This document shows, one piece after another, positions 19,063-27,371 of a stretch of 64,000 nucleotides of DNA. Within the stretch, counting starts at the first letter, position 1. Each line of letters starts with the position of its first letter. The position numbers and the translations under genes were made by a program. The stretch covers positions 558,001 to 622,000 of the forward strand of contig NZ_AJXT01000004.1 in NCBI RefSeq assembly GCF_000264295.1. Reading direction: 5' to 3'. The notes under the pieces were generated by a model. The model ran no database searches. It was not told where the DNA came from and saw only the letters and a program-made list of their open reading frames with translations. The stretch comes from Rhodanobacter spathiphylli B39 (GTDB lineage Bacteria; Pseudomonadota; Gammaproteobacteria; Xanthomonadales; Rhodanobacteraceae).

Positions 19063-19266
19063 ATGAGTTTCGGTACGGTCAAATGGTTCAACGATGCCAA
19101 GGGGTTCGGGTTCATCGCACCCGAGGATGGCAGTGCGGATGTGTTCGTCCATTTTTCGGCGATCAACACCAAGGGCTTCCGCAGCCTGCAGGAAGGTCAG
19201 CGCGTTCAGTTCGAAGTGACCCAGGGCCCCAAGGGTGCCCAGGCGTCGGCGGTTGAAGCTGCCTGA
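19063..19266 (+). CDS. Cold-shock protein, CspA family
   Basis: Single-stranded nucleic acid chaperone, 67 aa, one cold-shock (OB) domain. RNP1 is KGFGFI, RNP2 is VFVHF; begins [11 protein letters not shown] as usual. The start at 19063 is set by homology, although the frame is open upstream. A strong intrinsic terminator follows 31 bases after the stop, so it is a single-gene transcript. Confidence 0.96.
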   Translation: MSFGTVKWFNDAKGFGFIAPEDGSADVFVHFSAINTKGFRSLQEGQRVQFEVTQGPKGAQASAVEAA

Positions 19267-19297
19267 TCTGTCCGGTAAACGTTGCATGGCAAGAATG

Positions 19298-19325
19298 AAA
19301 CCCCGCATCCTGTGCGGGGTTTTTG
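19298..19325 (+). terminator. Intrinsic terminator after csp
   Basis: Ten-base stem AAACCCCGCA (19298-19307) with its complement at 19313-19322, loop of five, then a T-run. Confidence 0.9.
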
Positions 19326-19347
19326 CTTTGGTGAGCCGGAGAAAGTC

Positions 19348-20409
19348 ATGACCGATCGCAGGCGTTTCCTCAAGGGCTCCCTGCTGGGAGTTTCCGCGTC
19401 GATGCTGGGATGGGGCGGCAAGCTCGCGGCCGGGCCGATGCGGCGCGGTGCCGCCGACGCCAACCATGCAGCGAAGGCGTCCGCCGCACGCGTCGTCTCG
19501 ACCTGGGACTTCGGCGTCGCCGCGAACCAGGCTGCGTGGGCCATCCTCGGCAAGGGCGGCCATGCACTGGACGCGGTGGAAGCCGGCGCGCAGGTGCCGG
19601 AGTCCGACCTCAGGAACCACAGCGTGGGCAAGGGCGGCTATCCCGATCGCGACGGCCACGTCAGCCTCGACGCCAGCATCATGGATGCCGACGGCAGCTG
19701 CGGCGCAGTCGCCGCGCTCGAACACATCGAGCATCCCATCTCCGTGGCGCGACGGGTGATGGAACGCACGCCGCACGTGCTGCTGGTGGGCGAGGGCGCG
19801 CTGCAGTTCGCGCTGGAGCAGGGTTTCAGGAAACAGGATCTGCTCACGCCGGAGGCCGAGCAGGCCTGGCACGAATGGCTGAAGACGGCGAAGTACCAGC
19901 CCTCGATCAACAGCGAAGTGCACGACTACGGCCGCACCGGCCGGCCCGGCGGCGCCCACAACCACGACACCATCGGCATGCTGGCGATCGATGCGCACGG
20001 CCGCATGTCCGGCGCCTGCACCACCAGCGGCATGGCCTGGAAAATGCGCGGCCGCGTCGGCGACAGCCCGATCATCGGCGCCGGCCTGTACGTCGACGGC
20101 GAAGTCGGCGGCGCCACCTCCACCGGCGTGGGCGAGGAAGTGATCCGCAACGCCGGCAGCTTCCTCGTCGTCGAACTGATGCGCCAGGGCCGCTCGCCCC
20201 ACGAGGCCTGCAAGGAAGCGGTGATGCGCATCGTCAAGAAGCGCCGCGAGGCATCGAAGACCCTGCAGGTCGGTTTTCTCGCGATGAACCGCAACGGTGA
20301 AGTCGGCGCCTACGCGATCCAGCACGGCTTCACCTACGCCGTGTGCGATGCGCAGAAGCAGGACGCGCTGATTCCGTCGCAAAGCGTCTACACCACGAGC
20401 TACTCGTGA
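19348..20409 (+). CDS. Exported N4-(beta-N-acetylglucosaminyl)-L-asparaginase
   Basis: 353 aa Ntn-hydrolase of the glycosylasparaginase/isoaspartyl peptidase family, which cleaves itself to expose a catalytic Thr. The N-terminus TDRRRFLKGSLLG is a twin-arginine (Tat) signal, so it is periplasmic. The self-processing site is HDTIGMLAID (Thr becomes the nucleophile of the beta chain), and GDSPIIGAGLYVDGEVGGAT is the substrate-binding block (conserved R-x-GDSP form). ATG 19348 gives the Tat signal; upstream frame is open without homology. cutC starts 13 bases after the stop. Confidence 0.9.
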   Translation: MTDRRRFLKGSLLGVSASMLGWGGKLAAGPMRRGAADANHAAKASAARVVSTWDFGVAANQAAWAILGKGGHALDAVEAGAQVPESDLRNHSVGKGGYPDRDGHVSLDASIMDADGSCGAVAALEHIEHPISVARRVMERTPHVLLVGEGALQFALEQGFRKQDLLTPEAEQAWHEWLKTAKYQPSINSEVHDYGRTGRPGGAHNHDTIGMLAIDAHGRMSGACTTSGMAWKMRGRVGDSPIIGAGLYVDGEVGGATSTGVGEEVIRNAGSFLVVELMRQGRSPHEACKEAVMRIVKKRREASKTLQVGFLAMNRNGEVGAYAIQHGFTYAVCDAQKQDALIPSQSVYTTSYS

Positions 20410-20421
20410 TGCCGGCGACTC

Positions 20422-21174
20422 ATGATGCTTGAAATCGCCGCCAACTCGGTCGCCTCCGCACTCGCCGCGCAGGACGGCGGAGCAGGGCGGGTCGAACTGT
20501 GCAGCGCGCTGGAACTGGGCGGACTGACGCCCTCGCACGCGCAGATCGCGCTGGCCCGCGAGCGCCTGCGCATCCCGCTGTACGTGCTGATCCGCCCGCG
20601 CGCCGGCGACTTCCTCTACAGCGACCTCGAATGCGAGACCATGCAGCGCGACATCGAAACCTGCGTGGCGCTCGGTTGCGACGGCGTGGTGCTCGGCATG
20701 CTCGACGCCGACGGCCAGGTAGACATGCCCCGCTGCCGCGCCCTGATCAACGCCGCCGGCACGCTGGGCACCACCTTCCACCGCGCCTTCGACCTCAGCC
20801 GCGACCCTTCGCGCGCGCTGGAAGACATCATCGCGCTCGGCTGCGAACGCGTGCTGACCTCGGGCGCACAACCCAGCGCCGTCGAAGGCGCCACCCTGAT
20901 CCGCACCCTGGTCACCCAGGCCAACGGCCGCCTCGCCGTGATGCCCGGCGCCGGCATCACCGCCCGCAACATCGCCGCGCTGGCCGCTGCCACTGGCGCC
21001 CACGAATTCCACGCCTCCGCCAAACACCGATTGCCCTCGGGCATGCAGCATCGGCCACCACGGCTGGCCGACATGCAAGGCGGCGAACTGCGCAGCGATG
21101 CAGAGCAGGTACGAGCAATGGCACGGGCATTGGCTCCTCCCCCTGCTTCGCAGGGGGAGGCTGGGAGGGGGTGA
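20422..21174 (+). CDS. cutC: CutC family protein (copper homeostasis)
   Basis: TIM-barrel protein, 250 aa, historically tied to copper tolerance; molecular function is uncertain. Typical blocks are LCSALELGGLTPS, VLIRPRAGDFLYS, TFHRAFDLSRDP and VLTSGAQPSA. The first codons are ATGATG; the second Met fits the usual MLEIAANS start. The last ~14 residues (LAPPPASQGEAGRG) and the stop codon are encoded by repeat copy 2 (21133 on), so the native C-terminus has been replaced. Probably co-transcribed with the asparaginase gene. Confidence 0.92.
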   Translation: MMLEIAANSVASALAAQDGGAGRVELCSALELGGLTPSHAQIALARERLRIPLYVLIRPRAGDFLYSDLECETMQRDIETCVALGCDGVVLGMLDADGQVDMPRCRALINAAGTLGTTFHRAFDLSRDPSRALEDIIALGCERVLTSGAQPSAVEGATLIRTLVTQANGRLAVMPGAGITARNIAALAAATGAHEFHASAKHRLPSGMQHRPPRLADMQGGELRSDAEQVRAMARALAPPPASQGEAGRG

Positions 21175-21240
21175 AGCTCTTGATCTGAAGCCTCAAGAGC
21201 AACCCCACCCCAACCCTCTCCTGCACGCAGGGGAGGGAGC
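21133..21240. repeat. ~108 bp multi-hairpin palindromic repeat, copy 2
   Basis: Same order of hairpins and same core (GCTCTTGATCTGAA, CAAGAGC, ACCCCACCCCA) as 17994-18098, with small changes. Its left 42 bases are translated as the end of CutC. Confidence 0.9.
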
Positions 21241-21456
21241 ACGACCGGCAGCACGAAAGCATCCCCCAACCCGTTCCCCCAGAGCGCAGCATCGAAGTCG
21301 AAGGGCCACCGCGAAGCCTCGACTCCGCGCCTTCGACGCACGCCCAGCCCGAACATAATCCCGGTAGCGCGAGTGCCAACCACTCCCTACGGCAGCGCAC
21401 GGCCGCCCCACTTGGTTAAGATGCCGGTTTATGCATTTGCCAGCAGGAGCCGTCGC

Positions 21457-22659
21457 GTGATCATCAAGCCCAAAGTCCGTGGATTCATCTGTGTCACCGC
21501 CCATCCGGTCGGCTGCGAACGCAACGTGCTCGAGCAGATCGCGATCACCGAAGCCGCCGGCCACAGCAAGGGCCTCGGTCCCAAGCGCGTGCTGGTGATC
21601 GGCGCCTCCACCGGCTACGGCCTCGCCTCGCGCATCACCGCCGCGTTCGGCTACGGCGCCGCCACGCTGGGCGTGTTCTTCGAGAAGCCCAGCAGCGAAG
21701 ACAAGACCGGCACCGCGGGCTGGTACAACTCCGCCGCCTTCGACAAGGCCGCCAAGCAGGCCGGTCTGTACAGCAAGTCGATCAACGGCGACGCCTTCGC
21801 CCACGAGACCCGCGCCAAGGCCATCGAGATCATCAAGAACGAGATGGGCGGCCCGATCGACCTGGTCGTCTACTCGCTGGCCTCGCCCGTGCGCAAGATG
21901 CCGGACACCGGCGAAGTGGTGCGCTCGGCGCTGAAGACCATCGGCGAGCCGTTCCACAACACCTCGGTCGACACCAACAAGGACATGGTGATCGAAGCCA
22001 CCGTCGAGCCGGCTACCGAGCAGGAGATCAAGGACACCGTCACCGTGATGGGCGGCGAGGACTGGGCGCTGTGGATCGACGCGCTGAGCGCCGCCGGCGT
22101 ACTCGCCGAGCACGCCAAGACCATCGCCTACAGCTACATCGGCACCGAGATCACCTGGCCGATGTACTGGCACGGCACCCTGGGCCAGGCCAAGCAGCAC
22201 CTCGACAACACGACGAAGCAACTGCGCGGCCGCCACCCCGGCCTCGAAGCCTACGTGGGTGTGATGAAGTCCGTCGTCACCCAGGCCAGCGCCGCCATCC
22301 CGGTGATCCCGCTGTACGTGTCCATCGCCTTCAAGATCATGAAAGAGCAGGGCATCCACGAAAACCCGATCGAACAAGCCAACCGCCTGTTCCACGACCG
22401 CCTCTACCGCGCCGACGGCGCCGCCCCCGCCACCGACGACGAAGGCCGCGTGCGCTTGGACGACTGGGAGCTGCGCGACGACGTGCAGGACGCCTGCAAG
22501 ACCCTCTGGCCCACCGTCACCACCGAAAACCTGCGCGAGATCACCGATTACGCGGGGTACAAGCATGAGTTCTTGAAGTTGTTCGGGTTTGATCGGGGAG
22601 ATGTGGATTACGACGCCGAGGTGGAGGCGGATCGGCGGTTTGATTGTTTGGAGGGGTGA
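21457..22659 (+). CDS. fabV: Enoyl-[acyl-carrier-protein] reductase FabV
   Basis: NADH-dependent trans-2-enoyl reductase of fatty acid synthesis, triclosan-resistant type, 400 aa. I chose the GTG at 21457 because AGGAG lies seven bases before it and the protein then starts [20 protein letters not shown] as in FabV. The cofactor site is [13 protein letters not shown], and the Tyr/Lys pair lies around [20 protein letters not shown] (K shortly after). It is the last core gene before the accessory region. Confidence 0.96.
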   Translation: MIIKPKVRGFICVTAHPVGCERNVLEQIAITEAAGHSKGLGPKRVLVIGASTGYGLASRITAAFGYGAATLGVFFEKPSSEDKTGTAGWYNSAAFDKAAKQAGLYSKSINGDAFAHETRAKAIEIIKNEMGGPIDLVVYSLASPVRKMPDTGEVVRSALKTIGEPFHNTSVDTNKDMVIEATVEPATEQEIKDTVTVMGGEDWALWIDALSAAGVLAEHAKTIAYSYIGTEITWPMYWHGTLGQAKQHLDNTTKQLRGRHPGLEAYVGVMKSVVTQASAAIPVIPLYVSIAFKIMKEQGIHENPIEQANRLFHDRLYRADGAAPATDDEGRVRLDDWELRDDVQDACKTLWPTVTTENLREITDYAGYKHEFLKLFGFDRGDVDYDAEVEADRRFDCLEG

Positions 22660-22742
22660 GGGCGAAGCGACTCTTTTCCCTTTTTAGCTTATTTCGAATT
22701 TAGCCCGCAAATTTCACACATCGTGAAGCTTTAGGGGGACCA

Positions 22743-24191
22743 ATGGACGACGCAGAAATCAATGCAATTCGGGGCCAATATCAGGCGGGCCTTTGGCCTC
22801 AGTTTCTTCAGATGGTGCAGATTAGTGGACTTCGAGGGTGGGCTGGTCAGGCGGTGGAGTTCAATTTTCCGGTTGTAGCGCTGGTTGGTGAGAACGGAAG
22901 TGGTAAAAGTACCCTGATGAAGGCGGCTGCATGCTGCTACGATAACAAGGACAAGGAAAAGAGGTTCTACCCCTCATCCTTTTTTGTGGATACTCACTGG
23001 GATTCAATTCAGGGTGTGAGCATCGACTTTCGTGTGAGGCGCGGACCCAACGTTGATAGTTTTCGGATAACGAAGCCAACCAAGCGTTGGCGTGTTCCAG
23101 AAAATGCGCCTAAGAGAGATGTATTTCTTCTTGATATAGCGCGGACGCTTCCCCTCGATGCTTCCGCGGGATACGCGAAGATTGCGCGATCAGCTGCTGC
23201 AGAGGTTGAGAGTACGGAGATTAGCGATGTTTTCCGTGAGCGCCTTTCACATGTCCTTGGTCGCAAATACAGCAAAGCACGCTTTGCGACATCGGATGTT
23301 GATAAGAAGCGAGCAGTCGGCCTGCTTGAGCGTGAGTGGGGCGAGCTGTCTCAATTTCATCAAGGGGCAGGAGAAGACGCGACGCTGGATCTATTTCGCA
23401 CTCTTCAAGGACTACCCGATAATTCTTTACTGTTAATCGATGAAGTTGAGGCTTCGTTGCATCCCCGTGCACAGAGGCGCCTCGTGCGTTTTCTTCTCTG
23501 GCTTGCGAGACAGCGGCGAATCCAGGTAATTCTCTCGACGCACAGTCCGTTTGTCTTGGAGGAACTACCACAAGAGGCGCGGATACTGTTACTTCCAGGG
23601 CCGCAAGGGTTGAGCGTTGTTTATGGTATCTCGGCAGAGTTTGCGATGAGCAGGCTGGATGACGAGGTGCATCACGAGGCTTATATTTTTGTCGAGGACA
23701 GGGGGGCAGAAATTTTGTTGCGCGAGATATTAGCTTCGTCGACCGAAGGTGGAGGGCTTTTATCCCGAGTTTCGATTAGCCCTGTCGGTCCAGCTAATGT
23801 AGTTTCAATGCTTGGTGGGCTTGGTAAGGCTGGAAAGCTCCCTTACAAGTCGGTTGCTGTACTAGATGGCGACCATTCAGACAAAAATTGCTCCAGCCTT
23901 CCCGGTGCCGAGGCTCCGGAGAGAGTGGTCTATTGCGAATTGCAAGCCGCTGGATGGCCTAATCTCCCTCAACGCTTTGGGATAGGAGCGGGCACCCTGC
24001 TTACTGTTCTTGAAGACGCAATGCTTGAACCGAATCATCACCAATGGAACACGCTGGTGGGCGATCAGGTGCACAAAAGTTCGGTGAGTGTCTGGGAGGT
24101 ATTGGCAAATGAGTGGTGTAAGTCCTGTCTGTCCGCCGATGCGCGTAAAGACATTGTAGACTCCATTGCGACTGTTGTTGAGGTAGGTTAG
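22743..24191 (+). CDS. OLD-like AAA ATPase with TOPRIM-type domain (putative defence nuclease)
   Basis: 482 aa. ABC-type ATPase half: Walker A GENGSGKST (49-57), Walker B LLLIDEVEASLHP (acids D233, E234), switch His267 in STHSP. The second half has a TOPRIM-like layout: FVED (E318) and VLDGDH (D375, D377), the acids that hold metal in OLD and GajA nucleases. Shorter than typical OLD proteins. No helicase partner follows, so it would be a stand-alone type. Base composition is clearly more AT-rich and less codon-biased than its neighbours, a sign of transfer. Function in phage defence is inferred from the architecture only. Confidence 0.75.
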   Translation: MDDAEINAIRGQYQAGLWPQFLQMVQISGLRGWAGQAVEFNFPVVALVGENGSGKSTLMKAAACCYDNKDKEKRFYPSSFFVDTHWDSIQGVSIDFRVRRGPNVDSFRITKPTKRWRVPENAPKRDVFLLDIARTLPLDASAGYAKIARSAAAEVESTEISDVFRERLSHVLGRKYSKARFATSDVDKKRAVGLLEREWGELSQFHQGAGEDATLDLFRTLQGLPDNSLLLIDEVEASLHPRAQRRLVRFLLWLARQRRIQVILSTHSPFVLEELPQEARILLLPGPQGLSVVYGISAEFAMSRLDDEVHHEAYIFVEDRGAEILLREILASSTEGGGLLSRVSISPVGPANVVSMLGGLGKAGKLPYKSVAVLDGDHSDKNCSSLPGAEAPERVVYCELQAAGWPNLPQRFGIGAGTLLTVLEDAMLEPNHHQWNTLVGDQVHKSSVSVWEVLANEWCKSCLSADARKDIVDSIATVVEVG

Positions 24192-24231
24192 GGATAGTCT
24201 GAACAAGTTGGAAAATTGGTTTCAGAAAAAA

Positions 24232-24392
24232 GGTGTCTGGAAAAAAGGTGTCAGGGACCAAAAACGGTGTCAGGGACAATTTCTGTGGATGTCGTCTCTG
24301 CCCACGGTATTGAGTTAGACGACGTTTTCGACCGAACAAGACTGTAACTACTTCGCCAAGGCGTCTGGAAAATTGGTGCCAGGGACAATTTT
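24232..24392. repeat. Cluster of GGTGTCAGGGACAATTT repeats
   Basis: Four related copies: 24232-24240 (short), 24247-24258, 24266-24282 and 24375-24392 (GGTGCC variant). Between the third and fourth, GTCGTCT (24289-24295) can pair with AGACGAC (24317-24323). From memory, such motifs flank IS200-like/RAYT transposases in gammaproteobacteria; no transposase remains here. The 24192-24599 gap holds nothing else I can name. Confidence 0.65.
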
Positions 24393-24599
24393 CGCGAGCG
24401 TCGTTTCTGACTATTCGTCCAGGCATATGCGCTGGCAGCGAAACAGGGGTCGGAGTGAACTTTAATCGTGCAACGCAGCAGGAAGTCGAACCTGTCCCCA
24501 GATTCGCCAGTTTCGGAGCGTCCTTCGACAAACCCAGTTGCGGCGCGGCACACTGGGTCAGTCATGCACCCGGACCGGGTCGACGTACAGGAGCGATCG

Positions 24600-25871
24600 A
24601 TGAAAGTCTTCGGATACAAAGACATGGTGCTCGTGGAACCGGCGAGCCTCGGCAATGGTGAGTTTCGCGCAGGCCTGATGCATCGAGTGCTGTTCGTCAT
24701 GGAACCGCTTACGCATTTGAACTGGAAGTTCTGGAACGATTATGCCGGGGCGATGAAGGCCTGCGCCCGGCTCGTTCCTCATACGTCCGAGGTCGAGACG
24801 GCCATCAAGGGCTTCACGAACGGACTGGAACTGATCGACGCTCCCAGCGCCTGTGTCTACGTGGTGTACTCGACTTTCGACCTGGCGACGGTCGAGACAA
24901 ACGACGTGCGCAAGATGATAAACATCCAGATGTGCATGACGGTCACAACCAGCGCTGCGCATCGCGACTTCCCCGCCGTGACGCACATGGGCATCTTTCG
25001 ATCGCCTCTGTTGTCCGTCGCCAATCCGTCGGGGCTACCGCCGCTGATCAGGGCTCAGCTCGAAGGGACGCCGAACTTCTACCACGGCAAGCCGGCCAAG
25101 GGCATTTCGCTGGTGCTGCATTGCTTCGCGGCGCGCGCACTGGTGACGTTCCTCGGCGGGCGCCAACCCACACTGATGATCACGGCGCCGCTACCCCACA
25201 TGGGCAATCTGTTAGGCGAGGTGGGCAAGATCGTCGCCATCGACGTGACCTCGAAGCTTGGCAGGGGCGGTCCGCCGATCAGCGGTGGTTCGACGCCACG
25301 CCTGTCGAGCGCGTCCCCGACCGGATTTGCAAGTCTTTCGAGTCGAAGCGTGATGCCGATGACGCGCCCGACCAGCGCCTACGGTCGTGGCGGGGTGTCG
25401 ACATCGTCGCCGAAGATCGGTGCACCGAGTCTGGTCACCAGGCCGGGCTTGTCGTCACGAGAGGCTTCATCGAGTTCGTCATCACCGGTGCCGACGTCGT
25501 CGCCGAAGATTGGCGCACCGAGCCTGGTCGCCAAGCCAAGCTTGTCATCTAAAGAAGTTTTGTCGAGCTCGTCGAGTTCGTCGTCACCAGAGAGTGCGCG
25601 GGAAACGTCGCCTACAGACGCGCCACGCCAGGTCGGGGCACTGAAATATGCCGTACTGCGCGGACCGATGAACAGCAGTCTGATGATCCAGTACCAGGAA
25701 TTGGACGTGACCTGGACGCAGGTCGAGTATCCATGGCTCTTTGCGCTGGCATTCAATCTCTCCCACAAGTACGCAGCGACATTCTCGGATCTGCGCGTGC
25801 TGCGCGAGCTGCACCAGGATATCGTGATGGGATCGGGCCCGCATACCGCGCAGTTGGTCAAGCCCAAATAG
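24600..25871 (+). CDS. Unrecognised 423-aa protein with Ser-rich tandem repeat
   Basis: I do not recognise this family. ATG 24600 is chosen because AGGAG lies six bases before it. Three parts: residues 1-about 225, a globular-looking domain (blocks LNWKFWNDYAGAMKAC, GTPNFYHGKPAKG, ALVTFLGGRQPTLMITAPLP, MGNLLGEVGKI); about 226-345, a Ser/Pro-rich linker containing two copies of a 31-residue repeat beginning TSSPKIGAPSLV; about 346-423, a second small domain (DVTWTQVEYPWLFALAFNLS). No signal peptide or membrane segment. It is bracketed by the GGTGTCAGGGAC repeats and an 18-bp-stem palindrome. A secreted effector or a mobile-element cargo protein are both possible guesses. Confidence 0.7.
   Translation: MKVFGYKDMVLVEPASLGNGEFRAGLMHRVLFVMEPLTHLNWKFWNDYAGAMKACARLVPHTSEVETAIKGFTNGLELIDAPSACVYVVYSTFDLATVETNDVRKMINIQMCMTVTTSAAHRDFPAVTHMGIFRSPLLSVANPSGLPPLIRAQLEGTPNFYHGKPAKGISLVLHCFAARALVTFLGGRQPTLMITAPLPHMGNLLGEVGKIVAIDVTSKLGRGGPPISGGSTPRLSSASPTGFASLSSRSVMPMTRPTSAYGRGGVSTSSPKIGAPSLVTRPGLSSREASSSSSSPVPTSSPKIGAPSLVAKPSLSSKEVLSSSSSSSSPESARETSPTDAPRQVGALKYAVLRGPMNSSLMIQYQELDVTWTQVEYPWLFALAFNLSHKYAATFSDLRVLRELHQDIVMGSGPHTAQLVKPK
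25404..25589 (+). repeat. 93-bp tandem duplication inside the unknown gene
   Basis: Copies start at 25404 and 25497 (TCGTCGCCGAAGATYGG). Each encodes SSPKIGAPSLV, a basic LSS(R/K)E stretch and a run of serines. The second copy has drifted at third positions. Confidence 0.85.
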
Positions 25872-25888
25872 CGTACGTGAGAACCAAA

Positions 25889-25930
25889 GGGGATGGAGGC
25901 AATTAAACAGACTTAATTGCCTCCGTCCCC
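25889..25930. repeat. 18-bp-stem palindrome at the island edge
   Basis: GGGGATGGAGGCAATTAA (25889-25906) pairs with 25913-25930 with one mismatch; six-base loop. It starts 17 bases after the unknown gene and ends ten bases before the broken MFS frame. Confidence 0.9.
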
Positions 25931-25939
25931 AATTCTCGC

Positions 25940-26398
25940 GATCCGCTCAGCGGCTGGCTGTCCGACCGGATCGGTCGCAAGCCGGTGATGGTGGTGCCGT
26001 GGGTGGTGTTGCTGCTGGTGATCTTTCCGGCGTTCTGGTTGCTGGGGCGCGAGCGTTCCGGCGTGGCGCTGTTCGGCATTACCGCGCTGCTGGCGATCGC
26101 CTCGACGCTGTCCACCGGCACGGTGCTGGTGGCGGTGACCGAATCGCTGCCGGCGCATGTGCGCTCCGGCCGGCTGGGGATGATCTATGCGGTAGCGATC
26201 TCGGTGTTCGGCGGTTCCACCCAGTTCGTGGTGGCATGGCTCACGCAGTTGACCGGCAGTCCGCTGGCGCCAGCCTGGTACATGATCGGCGCGGTGGCGG
26301 TGGGACTGCTGGCGAGCACCCAGGTACCGGAGACGGCACCGGTAAAGCGCGTGCCGATCGCGCCATCGGTGGAGGTGGCGGCGGTGCGGGCAGCCTAG
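25940..26398 (+). pseudogene. MFS transporter, C-terminal fragment
   Basis: About 152 codons matching the second half of a 12-helix major-facilitator symporter of the metabolite:H+ type. The loop motif LSGWLSDRIGRKPVM opens the fragment, and four hydrophobic helices follow. All upstream helices are missing; homology begins right after the palindrome at 25889-25930. An ATG at 25985 could start a short product, but a four-to-five-helix MFS remnant is unlikely to work. Confidence 0.8.
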
Positions 26399-26471
26399 AT
26401 GCAGGCTGACGCTTGCCAGGATCGGCGGGTGTCCGGCGGCCACCCCGGCAACGCTTGCACGGCGTGATGTC

Positions 26472-26711
26472 TCAGGCGGGCAGCGTATCCACCGGTACGG
26501 CCAGCCCGCGCTTGAGCGTGTCCAGCGCCACGCGGGTGCGGAAGCGTTTCACGTTGGCATTGGCGGCCATCAGCCGCTGCATCAGCGCGTCGTAATCGTC
26601 GACGTCGCGCGCGCTCACCACTAGCACGTAGTCGCCATCGCCGGTCACGTACCAGGCTTGCTGGATCGCCGGCTCCGCCGCGATCCACTGGCGCAGGCTG
26701 GCCAGCGGGAG
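26472..26711 (-). pseudogene. Lrp/AsnC-type regulator, C-terminal fragment
   Basis: Encodes only the effector-binding (RAM) part of an Lrp/AsnC regulator: AWYVTGDGDYVLVVSARD and the final VALDTLKRGLAVPV match the family. The N-terminal helix-turn-helix is absent. Upstream codons run open into the 3' end of the acetyltransferase gene and do not resemble the family. It lies tail to tail with the MFS remnant. Confidence 0.7.
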
Positions 26712-26763
26712 TTCTGCCGCTCCGGTCAGCGGACATCCGGCGCGCTGCCTTGTGTGGCTGCGA

Positions 26764-27324
26764 TCAGTCGCTGCCGATCGGGCGAATGGCCCGCGCCGGG
26801 TTGCCCCCGACGAAAGTATTCGCGGGGACATCCCGGGTGACCACCGAGCCTGCCGCCACCACCGAGTTTTCGCCTACCGTGACCCCGCCGACGATGGTCG
26901 CGCCGGTGGCGATCCACACGTTTCTCTCGATCACGATGGGTTTCCCGATGGTGGTGCTGCGACGCTTCGACGGGTCCAGGGGATGGCTGGTCGTGATCAG
27001 GCTGACGTTCGGCCCGATCATCACCTCATCCGCAATGTCGAGCCCGCCGAGGTCGTGGAACGTGCAGTTCTGATTGATGAAGACATGGCGCCCGACGCGG
27101 ATTTCATTCCCGCCGGCGGTGTAGAACGGAGGAATCAGCAGGAAGCTCTCGTCCACCTGCTTTCCGATGAGTTCGCTGAACAAGGCGCGGATCTTGTCCG
27201 CGTCCTCGAACGTCAGGCGATTGAGCGTGGCGGTAATCGCCATGGCGCGCTTGACGTTGGCCAGCATGGCCGCCGATTCCGGCGTCCCGCCGTGGATTGT
27301 CCTGGTGCCGCGCTCATTCGACAT
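26764..27324 (-). CDS. Hexapeptide-repeat sugar O-acetyltransferase (LacA/NodL/Maa type)
   Basis: 186 aa left-handed beta-helix acetyltransferase using acetyl-CoA. An N-terminal helical region (about 15-55) precedes the hexapeptide coils. The catalytic His is in LITTSHPLDP. The C-terminal coil IVIERNVWIATGATIVGGVT and VVTRDVPANTFVGGNPAR is typical of maltose/galactoside acetyltransferases. Acceptor unknown. It starts 47 bases after the aldolase gene on the same strand, so the two may be one transcript. Confidence 0.88.
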   Translation of the reverse strand: MSNERGTRTIHGGTPESAAMLANVKRAMAITATLNRLTFEDADKIRALFSELIGKQVDESFLLIPPFYTAGGNEIRVGRHVFINQNCTFHDLGGLDIADEVMIGPNVSLITTSHPLDPSKRRSTTIGKPIVIERNVWIATGATIVGGVTVGENSVVAAGSVVTRDVPANTFVGGNPARAIRPIGSD

Positions 27325-27371
27325 GCTTCATTTCCCCCGGGCCATGCTTGAACTTGCGCTTCGTTGCATCC

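Noticed and set aside
24251-24700. Reverse frame across the repeat block
   Set aside because: It reads through the repeats and the ribosome site of the unknown gene and has no recognisable content.
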